Below, one piece after another: positions 16,131-23,540 of a stretch of DNA of 64,000 nucleotides. The notes beneath the pieces were generated by a model that was not told the origin of the DNA, ran no database searches, and worked only from the letters and a program-made list of their open reading frames with translations. The stretch lies in NCBI RefSeq assembly GCF_002934265.1, contig NZ_PTIX01000001.1, positions 620,001 to 684,000 of the forward strand, written 5' to 3'. Numbering within the stretch: position 1 is the first letter of the stretch; each line of letters opens with the position of its first letter. The translations under genes were made by a program, and so were the position numbers. The DNA comes from Actinokineospora auranticolor. GTDB lineage: Bacteria > Actinomycetota > Actinomycetes > Mycobacteriales > Pseudonocardiaceae.

Positions 16131-17837
16131 ATGTCGGGGGCGATGGGTGCGCGGGGTGTGCTGGTCCGGGCAGTACGGCGGCACCTGTCCCGGTTGGTCG
16201 CCGGGGCGCTGCTGCTGTCGGTCCACCAGGCCGCCGAGGTCGCCGTACCGGTGGCCATCGGCCTGGTGATCGACCGCGCGGTCGCGACCGGTGACCGCAC
16301 CGCGCTCGCCTGGTCGGTGGTCGCGCTCGCCGCGCTGTTCGCGGTCCTGTTCTTCGCCTGGCAGTTCGGGGCGCGGCAGACCCTGGTGGCGCTGGAACGC
16401 GAGACGCACCTGCTGCGGGTGGCGGTGGCCGCGCGGGTACTCGACCCGCGCGGCCACCGCACCGGCCTGCGCACGGGGGAGTTGCTCTCCATCGCCGCTT
16501 TCGACGCCCAGCGCACCGGCGTCGTGCTGCGCGCCTTCGTGGTCGCCGTCGGCTCGGTGGTCGCCCTGGTGTCCGCCGCGGTGATCCTGCTGACCATCGA
16601 CCTGTGGCTCGGGATCGGCGTGCTCGTGGGTGTCCCCGGGCTCGCGTTCGCCACCCAGGCCATCGCGCCGCTGATGACCCGCCGCAGCGGTGCGCAGCAG
16701 GAGGCCGCGGGCCGGACCGCCGCGCTGGCCACCGACCTGGTCGGCGGGCTGCGGGTGCTGCGCGGCATCGGCGCCCAACACGCCGCGGCCGCGCGCTACC
16801 GCCGCTCCAGCGAGACCGCGCTGGCCGCGAGCCTGCGCGCGGCGGGCACGAGCGGGCTCTACGAAGGTGTCACCACGGCTGCGGGCGGTCTGTTCCTGGC
16901 GGCAGTCGCCGGGTTCGCGGGCTGGTTCGCCCTCACCGGCAGGCTGACCGTCGGGGAGCTGATCACGGTCGTGGGGCTCGCCCAGTTCATCGCTGAACCG
17001 CTGCGCGCCCTGGGCTGGTGCGGTGGTCAGGTGGCGAGCGCGCGGGCCTCGGCGGCGCGCCTGGCCGAGGTGTTCGACGCCGACCCGGACGCCGCGGGCG
17101 GCACGCGCGACGTCGACACCGCCGACGGGATCACCGTGGCGCTCAAGGGCGTTTCCTACCGCACGCTCCAAGACGTCGACCTCGACCTACGCCCCGGCGA
17201 ACTCGTCGGCGTGCTCGCGAGCGACCCCCGCGACGCGGACGCGCTCGTCGCCGTCCTCGCCGGACGCGCGGCCGAGCGCACCGGCGACCTGCTCATCGGC
17301 GACGTCCCCGATGGTGAACTCCACCTCGACGCCCGGCGCCGCGCGGTGCTCGTCGAGCAGCACGACACCGCCCTGTTCGCGGGCACGCTGCGCGGCAACC
17401 TCACCGCCGGTGTCCACAACGGACAGCTCGCCGACCCCGAGGAGGAAGTCCTGCGCGCCGTCGAGGCGGCGGCGGCCCGGGATGTCGTCGACGCGCACCC
17501 GTCGGGGCTCGACCACCCGGTCACCGACCGGGGCCGCTCGCTGTCCGGCGGGCAGCGGCAGCGGATCGGCCTGGCCCGGGCCCTGCTCTCCGCCGCGCCC
17601 GTCCTGGTGCTGCACGAACCGACCACCGCCGTCGACGCGGTCACCGAGGAACGCATCGCCGAACGGCTATCCGGCCGCCGCACCGGGTTGACCACGCTGA
17701 TCGTGACCAGCAGCCCCGCGCTGCTCGCCCGCGCCGACCGCGTGGTGGTGATCGAGGGCGGTCGCGTCACCCGCACCGGCACCCACGACGAACTCCGCGC
17801 CGCCGACGAGACCTACCGCCAGGTGGTGACCCGATGA
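16131..17837 (+). CDS. ABC exporter half-transporter with degenerate nucleotide site
   Basis: A 568-residue type IV ABC half-transporter: six membrane helices (about 15-310) and a C-terminal nucleotide-binding domain. The P-loop is lost: near residue 360 GVLASDPRDADAL stands where GxxGxGKST should be. Walker B reads VLVLHEPT, with His495 replacing the Asp, and the H-loop His is replaced by Ser (TLIVTSSP). The signature LSGGQRQR (from residue 471) is perfect. It can therefore contribute only its signature to an ATP site, and must work with the next gene. Overlap with that gene is four bases (ATGA). The substrate may be a siderophore, judging from neighbouring remnants. Confidence 0.92.
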   Translation: MSGAMGARGVLVRAVRRHLSRLVAGALLLSVHQAAEVAVPVAIGLVIDRAVATGDRTALAWSVVALAALFAVLFFAWQFGARQTLVALERETHLLRVAVAARVLDPRGHRTGLRTGELLSIAAFDAQRTGVVLRAFVVAVGSVVALVSAAVILLTIDLWLGIGVLVGVPGLAFATQAIAPLMTRRSGAQQEAAGRTAALATDLVGGLRVLRGIGAQHAAAARYRRSSETALAASLRAAGTSGLYEGVTTAAGGLFLAAVAGFAGWFALTGRLTVGELITVVGLAQFIAEPLRALGWCGGQVASARASAARLAEVFDADPDAAGGTRDVDTADGITVALKGVSYRTLQDVDLDLRPGELVGVLASDPRDADALVAVLAGRAAERTGDLLIGDVPDGELHLDARRRAVLVEQHDTALFAGTLRGNLTAGVHNGQLADPEEEVLRAVEAAAARDVVDAHPSGLDHPVTDRGRSLSGGQRQRIGLARALLSAAPVLVLHEPTTAVDAVTEERIAERLSGRRTGLTTLIVTSSPALLARADRVVVIEGGRVTRTGTHDELRAADETYRQVVTR

Positions 17838-19651
17838 CCGCACCAGTAGGTGGTGACGTGGTGGCAGCGCCCATCCTCCCGGTCGCCGACGCCCGTCGAA
17901 CCTGGTTGCTGCTGCGCGACGAACTCCTCGCGCACCGCCGGTCCGCCGCCGCCGTGCTGGTGGTCATGCTCGCCGCGAGCGCCGCCGGGCTCGTCGCGCC
18001 CTGGGTGCTTGGCCTGCTGGTGGACGACGCCGGTGCGGGCGCGGGCACCGACCGCCTCGTCCCGCTCGTGGTGGTCATGGTGGTCGCCGCGCTGGTCACC
18101 GGTGTGCTGGCCGCCTTCGGTGCCACGCTGGTGGCACGGCTGGGGGAGACCGTGCTGGCGCGCGTGCGGGAACGGGTCATGGACCGCGCGTTGCACCTGC
18201 CGTCGGCCACCCTCGAACGGGTCGGGGTCGGCGACCTGCTGTCCCGGGTCGGTGACGACGTGTCGGTGGTGACCGGCGCGATCACCACCACCGTCCCCGA
18301 GATCGTGCGCGCGTCGTTCACCATCGTCCTCACCGCGGCGGGCCTGTTCGGCCTGGACTGGCGCCTCGGCCTGGCCGGTCTGCTCTCCGCGCCCGCCTAC
18401 CACCTCGCGCTGCGCTGGTACCTGCCGCGCTCGAAACCCTTCTACGCCGAGGAACGCCTCGCCGTGGGGGAGCGGACCGAGGCCATGGCCTGCTCCCTGT
18501 GGGGCGGCGAGACCGTGCGCGCCTACCGGCTGGAGCACCGGCACACCGCCGTCATCGAGGAGAAGTCGCAGGCGGCAATGGACCTGTCGATCGGTGTGTT
18601 CCGGGTCTTCACCTGGTTCGCGGGCAGGCTCAACCGCGCCGAGTTCGTCGGCCTGACCGCCGTGCTGGTCGTCGGGTTCTTCCTGGTGCGCGGCGACCTG
18701 GCCGCGTCCGGCACGGTCACGGTCGGCACGGTCACCGCCGCCGCGCTGTACTTCCACCGGCTGTTCAACCCCATCGGCTTCCTGGTGATCGAGGTCGACC
18801 AGATCCAGCAGGCCGGTGCGGGCCTCGCCCGGCTCGCGGGTGTCGCGAACCTGCCCGGCGCGGAAACGCCCGAGAACCCACCCGTGCCCGCCGACAGCGG
18901 TATCGAGTTGGAGGGCATCAGCCACCACTACGAACTCCAGGACGGCAAGGCCGGTTCCGAGGTCGTGCGCGCGGTGACGCTGCGGATCGCACCGGGGGAG
19001 CGGGTCGCGCTCGTGGGGGCCAGTGGCGCCGGGAAGTCGACGCTCGCCGGGATCGCGGCGGGCATTCTCCGGCCGACCACCGGGACCGTCCGGCTCGGCG
19101 GTGTCGACCTCGACGCGCTCGGCGAGGCCGCGACGCGCAGGCACATCGCGCTGGTGAGCCAAGAGGCGCACGTGTTCGCGGGCACCCTCGCCGACGACGT
19201 CCGACTGGCCCGCGAGTCCGCGACCGACGCGGAGGTCACCGCCGCGCTCGACCGCGTCGGCGCCCTGCCCTGGGTCGAGGCGCTGCCCGACGGCATCACC
19301 ACCGTCGTCGGGGAGGGCGCGCACGGGCTGACCGCGGCCCAGACCCAGCACCTCGCGCTCGCCCGGGTCCTGCTCGCCGACCCCGCCGCGGTCATCCTCG
19401 ACGAGGCCACCGCCGAGGCGGGCAGCGCGGGCGCCCGGACCCTGGACCGGGCGGCGGAGGCGGTCACCGAGAGCCGCACCGCGCTGGTCGTGGCGCACCG
19501 GCTCAGCCAGGCCGTGGCCGCCGACCGGGTCGTGGTGATGGACCGGGGCGCCGTGGTGGAATCCGGCTCGCACGCCGAACTGCTGGCCGCGGGCGGGGCC
19601 TACGCGGCGCTCTGGCGCGGGTGGACCGGGCCGATCACGCACACGGGGTGA
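17834..19651 (+). CDS. ABC exporter half-transporter with intact Walker motifs and degenerate signature
   Basis: A 605-residue partner of the preceding half-transporter. The first 310 residues hold six helices. The nucleotide domain has Walker A GASGAGKST (Lys401), Walker B VILDEAT (Asp523, Glu524) and H-loop His555, all intact, but the signature LSGGQ is degraded to LTAAQ (from residue 499). In the heterodimer this gives one competent ATP site (its Walker motifs plus the partner's LSGGQ) and one dead site, as in TM287/288-like exporters. Expressed as an operon with the partner; the AI-2E-type gene follows 36 bases later. Confidence 0.93.
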   Translation: MTAPVGGDVVAAPILPVADARRTWLLLRDELLAHRRSAAAVLVVMLAASAAGLVAPWVLGLLVDDAGAGAGTDRLVPLVVVMVVAALVTGVLAAFGATLVARLGETVLARVRERVMDRALHLPSATLERVGVGDLLSRVGDDVSVVTGAITTTVPEIVRASFTIVLTAAGLFGLDWRLGLAGLLSAPAYHLALRWYLPRSKPFYAEERLAVGERTEAMACSLWGGETVRAYRLEHRHTAVIEEKSQAAMDLSIGVFRVFTWFAGRLNRAEFVGLTAVLVVGFFLVRGDLAASGTVTVGTVTAAALYFHRLFNPIGFLVIEVDQIQQAGAGLARLAGVANLPGAETPENPPVPADSGIELEGISHHYELQDGKAGSEVVRAVTLRIAPGERVALVGASGAGKSTLAGIAAGILRPTTGTVRLGGVDLDALGEAATRRHIALVSQEAHVFAGTLADDVRLARESATDAEVTAALDRVGALPWVEALPDGITTVVGEGAHGLTAAQTQHLALARVLLADPAAVILDEATAEAGSAGARTLDRAAEAVTESRTALVVAHRLSQAVAADRVVVMDRGAVVESGSHAELLAAGGAYAALWRGWTGPITHTG

Positions 19652-19686
19652 AGTCGGGGCGCGGGACTTGCTCCTAGCGTCGGCGC

Positions 19687-20814
19687 GTGACACTTCCCCC
19701 CATACCGCGCGCCGTGCAGATCCTGGTCGGCCTGGCGTCGGTGGCCGTTGTCCTGCAAGGGATCTCGTACGCGTCCTGGCTGCTCGGACCGCTCGCGCTG
19801 GCCATGATGATCGTGGTCGCCGTGTCCCCCATCCCGCAGTGGTTGCGGGACCGGGGATTACCCTCCTGGCTCGCCACGACGGTCCTCGTCCTCCTCGTCT
19901 ACGCGGTCATCGCCGTGCTCGTCCTGGTGGTGGTCGTCTCCATAGCCCAACTGGCGACCCTGTTGCCCGCCTACGCCGAGCGCGCCGACGCGCTCGTCGC
20001 GGAACTGGCCTCGGCCCTGGCCCGCTTCGGCGTCGGCGCGGACGAGGTGCGCGCCGCCGTCCACGGCCTGGACTTCGGTCGGGTCGTCGGCTACCTGCTC
20101 GACATCGTCGGCGCCGTCGGCACGATCGGCGGCGGCCTGGTGTTCCTGCTGTCGCTGCTGCTGTTCCTCAGCATCGACGCCGCCACCGTCCGGCTGCGCC
20201 AGCGCTCCGTCGCCGCCGACCGGCCGGAACTGGCGGCGGCGCTCTCCGGGTTCGCCCACGACACCCGCCGCTACCTGTGGGTGACCACGGTGTTCGGGTT
20301 CCTGGTCGCGGTGCTCGACGCGATCGGGTTGCTGCTGCTCGACATCCCGCTGCCGCTGCTGTGGGGCGTGCTGTCGTTCGTCACCAACTACGTGCCCAAC
20401 ATCGGGTTCATCCTCGGCGTGGCGCCGCCCGCGCTGCTGGCCCTGCTGCAGGGCGACTGGCAGCTGATGATCGCGGTGATCGTCCTGTACGTCGTGGTGA
20501 ACTTCGTGCTCCAGTCGGTCATCCAGCCGCGGGTCATCGGCGACACCGTGGGCCTGTCGTCCACCGCCACGTTCCTGTCGCTGATCGTCTGGAGCGCGGT
20601 GCTCGGCCCGCTCGGCTCGGTGCTCGCCGTGCCGCTCACCCTGCTGGTCAAGGCGGTGCTGGTGGACGTCGACCCGCGTGCCCGCTGGGTCGACGCGCTC
20701 GCGGGCGCGCCGTCGCGGGTACCCACGGCCGCACCCGCTGACGCCGCCGAACCCCACACCGAACCCCCTGCCGAATCCGCGGAACCCGCCGAGGAGAAAG
20801 GGACGACCGACTGA
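19687..20814 (+). CDS. AI-2E family (TqsA/YhhT-like) membrane permease
   Basis: A 375-residue multi-pass membrane protein of the AI-2E transporter family. It has N-terminal hydrophobic helices (residues 8-75), a soluble-like middle section, then helices at 155-175, 205-235, 255-330. The family motif region YVPNIGFILGVAPPALLALL and QPRVIGDTVGLSS is clear. The last 40 residues are Pro/Ala/Glu-rich and probably disordered. GTG19687 is the only start upstream of the first helix. Members export small molecules or ions (some Na+/H+ antiport); substrate unknown. A strong hairpin follows. Confidence 0.9.
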   Translation: MTLPPIPRAVQILVGLASVAVVLQGISYASWLLGPLALAMMIVVAVSPIPQWLRDRGLPSWLATTVLVLLVYAVIAVLVLVVVVSIAQLATLLPAYAERADALVAELASALARFGVGADEVRAAVHGLDFGRVVGYLLDIVGAVGTIGGGLVFLLSLLLFLSIDAATVRLRQRSVAADRPELAAALSGFAHDTRRYLWVTTVFGFLVAVLDAIGLLLLDIPLPLLWGVLSFVTNYVPNIGFILGVAPPALLALLQGDWQLMIAVIVLYVVVNFVLQSVIQPRVIGDTVGLSSTATFLSLIVWSAVLGPLGSVLAVPLTLLVKAVLVDVDPRARWVDALAGAPSRVPTAAPADAAEPHTEPPAESAEPAEEKGTTD

Positions 20815-20828
20815 CCCCGCGCACGCCG

Positions 20829-20859
20829 AAGGGGCCCGGCCGCGATGGCCAGGCCCCTT
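20829..20859 (+). terminator. Stem-loop terminator between convergent genes
   Basis: Arms 20829-20841 and 20847-20859 (AAGGGGCC...GGCCCCTT with one mismatch) around GCGAT. It lies 15 bases after the permease stop and before the end of the minus-strand gene at 20891, so it may serve both directions. Confidence 0.75.
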
Positions 20860-20890
20860 CGTCCTTCGGTGACGTTCCGGTACCGCCCGC

Positions 20891-21319
20891 TCAGTCGCCC
20901 AGTTCGCGGCCGTGCACCACGATCGCCCACATCACCAGCACGTCCAGCGCGATGGCGATCAGCGACCACACCGGGTACGCGGGCAGGAAGGCGAACTGGC
21001 TGATGGCGTTGAGCGCGGCCAGCACCACGGCGGTGACCCGCGCCCACGCCGCCCCGGAGAACAGCGCGAACCCGGCCGCAGTCGCCAGGGCGCCCAGGAT
21101 CAGGTGGATCCAGCCCCAGCCGGTGAGGTCGAAGACGAGCAGCCCCTCCGGGCCGACCACGTAGTAGTTCTCCTGGAACAGCGCGACCAGGCCGAAGATG
21201 ACGGTGAACAGGCCGAGCAGCACCAGCATCACGGCGCCGAACCAGATCCAGCCGATCCACGCCGACCGCTCCCGTTCCCGGTGCCGGGCGGCCGCGTACT
21301 CCTCCGTGCGCTCACTCAT
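20891..21319 (-). CDS. DUF7144-like four-helix membrane protein (copy 1)
   Basis: A 142-residue membrane protein with four hydrophobic segments (about 22-48, 66-88, 90-112, 115-135). The FLPAYPVWSLIAIALDVLVMWA end and the GWGWIHLILG middle are hallmarks of a small actinobacterial membrane family. A charged 18-residue N-terminus precedes helix 1. It is a paralogue of the gene at 22230-22646: both have LLVFDxTxWGWIxLxxG and FLPAYPxWSxxAI. It ends the minus-strand group containing a formylglycine-enzyme homologue. Function unknown. Confidence 0.85.
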   Translation of the reverse strand: MSERTEEYAAARHRERERSAWIGWIWFGAVMLVLLGLFTVIFGLVALFQENYYVVGPEGLLVFDLTGWGWIHLILGALATAAGFALFSGAAWARVTAVVLAALNAISQFAFLPAYPVWSLIAIALDVLVMWAIVVHGRELGD

Positions 21320-21360
21320 GACATGTCCTTCTCTCCAATAGGTCCACGGGTGCACGCCGG

Positions 21361-22233
21361 TCACCCCGGGTACACGCAGCGGAAGCCGATGTCGCCCGCG
21401 GAACCGTCCTGGGTGTTCGCGCCGCGCGCGGCCACCCGGTAGCGGTCGCAGTGCGACTCGTGGCTCAGGTACGACCCGCCGCGCAGCACCCGGTGGCTGC
21501 CCGAGCGCGGCCCGGTCGGGTCGTCGATCCGGCTGGTGGCGTAGGCGGTCGGGTTGAACCAGTCCGCGCACCACTCCCAGACGTTGCCGGTCATGTTGGA
21601 CAGCCCGAACCCGTTGGGCTCGTAGGTGTCCACCGGCGCCGTGCCGACCCAGCCGTCCAGGCCCAGGTCGCCGTCCGGGAACTCGCCCTGCCAGATGTTC
21701 ATCCGGTGCGCGCCGCCGGGCTCCCGCAGGTCGCCCCACGGGTACCGGCGGCCGACCAGACCGCCCCGGGCCGCGTACTCCCACTCGGCCTCGGTGGGCA
21801 GCCGGGCGCCCGCCCAGCGGCAGAACGCGCGCGCGTCCCGCCAGCTCACCTGGGTCACCGGGTGGTCGCCGCGGTCCAGCACGGTGGACCCCGGTCCCTC
21901 GGGGCTGCGCCAGGTGGCGCCGTGCACCTGGCGCCACCACGGCGCCCGCACCGAGCGGGCCACCGGGTGCCGGTCGGCGAGCAGGCCCGCGAACACGTAC
22001 GACCAGCCGTAGTGCTCGGCCTCGGTGGTGAAGCCGGTCGCCGCGACGAATTCGGCGAACCGGTCGTTGGTCACGGTGAACCGGTCGATGCGGAACGGGC
22101 TGAGCCGCACCACGTGCGCGGGTCCCTCGCCGTCGGCCGGGTGGCCCTCGCCGCTGTCGGTGCCCATCAGGAACTCCCCGCCGGGCAGCGCGACCGCGTC
22201 CCCGGCCAGCGGTGCCGTCCTCGTGCGGTTCAC
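21361..22233 (-). CDS. Formylglycine-generating enzyme (SUMF1) family protein with one active-site Cys replaced
   Basis: A 290-residue protein of the FGE-sulfatase fold: PGGEFLMGTD at the start, then RIDRFTVTN, GARLPTEAEWEYAARGG, SNMTGNVWEW and RGGSYLSHES. True FGEs convert a sulfatase Cys to formylglycine with two Cu-binding Cys spaced five residues apart; here the first is Ser257 and only Cys262 remains. This casts doubt on classical FGE activity. GTG22233 overlaps the previous gene (GTGA). Two copies of a small membrane protein flank it in the same operon, and no sulfatase is nearby. It may act in another SUMF1-type reaction or be non-catalytic. Confidence 0.86.
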   Translation of the reverse strand: MNRTRTAPLAGDAVALPGGEFLMGTDSGEGHPADGEGPAHVVRLSPFRIDRFTVTNDRFAEFVAATGFTTEAEHYGWSYVFAGLLADRHPVARSVRAPWWRQVHGATWRSPEGPGSTVLDRGDHPVTQVSWRDARAFCRWAGARLPTEAEWEYAARGGLVGRRYPWGDLREPGGAHRMNIWQGEFPDGDLGLDGWVGTAPVDTYEPNGFGLSNMTGNVWEWCADWFNPTAYATSRIDDPTGPRSGSHRVLRGGSYLSHESHCDRYRVAARGANTQDGSAGDIGFRCVYPG

Positions 22234-22646
22234 GCGCCCACCGCCTCCAACGGCGGCACCACGACCGCGTACACGACCAGCACGCTCAGGGTGATCGCCA
22301 CGATCGACCAGAGCGGGTACGCGGGCAGGAACAGCAGGTGCCCCACCACCGACAGCAGCGCCAGCGCGAGCGCGCCGACCCTGGCCCACAGCGCGCCGAA
22401 CTGCACGCCGATCCCGGACACAACTCCGATCAGGCCGAACACCAGCCAGATCCAGCCCCACGCGGTGTAGTCGAACACCAGCAGGTCGCCGTCCGGGGTG
22501 CGGTAGAAACCGCTCCGGGTGAGGGCGACCAGCCCGACGCCGACGTCGATCGCGCCGACCAGGAACACCACCAGCCCGCCGAAGGTCAGCCAGCCGGACA
22601 CCCGCTTGCGCTCGCGCGGGGAGGTCCACTGCGGACCGCTGAGCAT
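22230..22646 (-). CDS. DUF7144-like four-helix membrane protein (copy 2)
   Basis: A 138-residue paralogue of the gene at 20891-21319 with four membrane segments and the same LLVFDYTAWGWIWL and FLPAYPLWSIVAI blocks. ATG22646 is used, with a purine-rich GGAGGAGGCGGCG leader. It is translationally coupled to the downstream SUMF1-like gene through a 4-base GTGA overlap, implying equal expression and possibly a complex. Function unknown. Confidence 0.85.
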   Translation of the reverse strand: MLSGPQWTSPRERKRVSGWLTFGGLVVFLVGAIDVGVGLVALTRSGFYRTPDGDLLVFDYTAWGWIWLVFGLIGVVSGIGVQFGALWARVGALALALLSVVGHLLFLPAYPLWSIVAITLSVLVVYAVVVPPLEAVGA

Positions 22647-22664
22647 CGCCGCCTCCTCCCGCGC

Positions 22665-23150
22665 TCAGGCGAACGCCGTTCGCAGCGCCTGTTCCTGCCG
22701 GTCGTCGAGGTTGGTGTGCACCAGTTCCGCGCGCCCGCCCGGGAAGGCGTCGTGGATCCGGTCCAGCACCACGTCCTCGGTCAGCAGGAACAGCGCCGAC
22801 GTGCCGGGCACGACCTTGGCCCGCACGTCGGAGATGAACCCGTCGTCGATGCCGATGTCGGTGAACTTCCCGCCCAGCGCCCCGGACGCGGCGCCGATGG
22901 CCGCGCCGATGAGCGGCATGAAGAACAGGATGCCGAACAGCAGCCCCCAGAACGTCCCGGTCAGCGCGCCCGCGCCGACCATGCCGTGCAGCTGCTTGGT
23001 GCGCGGTTTCGACTCGCCTTCCGGCCAGCTCACCACCGCCGCGTCCACCAGGGTGAGCGCGCCCTCGCGACGCAGCGACTCGACCGTGTCCCGTGCCTGC
23101 TCCGCGCCTTCCGCCGTGGGGAACTTCCATACCGTCAACGTGGCCGACAT
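22665..23150 (-). CDS. DUF1269-type membrane protein
   Basis: A 161-residue protein of the DUF1269 family. A ferredoxin-like soluble start (SATLTVWKFPTAEGAEQA) leads to a glycine-rich double membrane segment (residues 55-95, with GALTGTFWGLLFGILFF and IGAAIGAASGALGG). A second soluble part follows, with SALFLLTEDVVLDRI. ATG23150 has a good upstream GAGAGGGA. It precedes the small membrane-protein genes by 18 bases and likely shares their promoter. Proteins like this are common stress-associated membrane proteins of unknown role. Confidence 0.88.
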   Translation of the reverse strand: MSATLTVWKFPTAEGAEQARDTVESLRREGALTLVDAAVVSWPEGESKPRTKQLHGMVGAGALTGTFWGLLFGILFFMPLIGAAIGAASGALGGKFTDIGIDDGFISDVRAKVVPGTSALFLLTEDVVLDRIHDAFPGGRAELVHTNLDDRQEQALRTAFA

Positions 23151-23294
23151 GCGTCGTCCCTCTCGTCCGTGGCCGCTGTGGCCGTCGGTGGAGCCCGGGC
23201 CAGCGCCGGGCAGACCCAGCATTTCGGCACGCCCCGCGCCGCCGCCTCCCCTCGGGGAGGTGAAGCCCGGTGCTCCACAGTGGACGAATCCGAC

Positions 23295-23483
23295 CTACTT
23301 CGCCGCGGTCAGCAGCCTGCTGGGCCAGTCGACCGAGCGCAGCAGGTCGAACACCCCGATGACGGTGGTGACCACCGGGCCCGGTTGCTCACCGGGGCTC
23401 GCCGACCGCTTGGCCGAGGCCAGCAGCACCAGCACGAACAGCACCGTGAGCAGCGACCGCGGCCGCCGTCGCCGCCCGATCAC
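23295..23483 (-). CDS. Small single-helix membrane protein, unrecognised
   Basis: A possible 62-residue protein: a basic N-terminus (IGRRRRPRS), one hydrophobic helix LLTVLFVLVLLASA, then a soluble tail ending in DLLRSVDWPSRLLTAAK. It lies in the minus-strand direction between the LuxR-type regulator and the DUF1269 gene. Support is only its amphipathic composition and position; GTG23483 has a weak G-rich leader. A GC-rich hairpin (23245-23260) follows it. It could be a spurious frame. Confidence 0.35.
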   Translation of the reverse strand: MIGRRRRPRSLLTVLFVLVLLASAKRSASPGEQPGPVVTTVIGVFDLLRSVDWPSRLLTAAK

Positions 23484-23540
23484 CGCCGCCGCCCCGGCCG
23501 GGGAACAGTCCCTTGTGCCCGCATCCCGCGCTCCTCCCGA

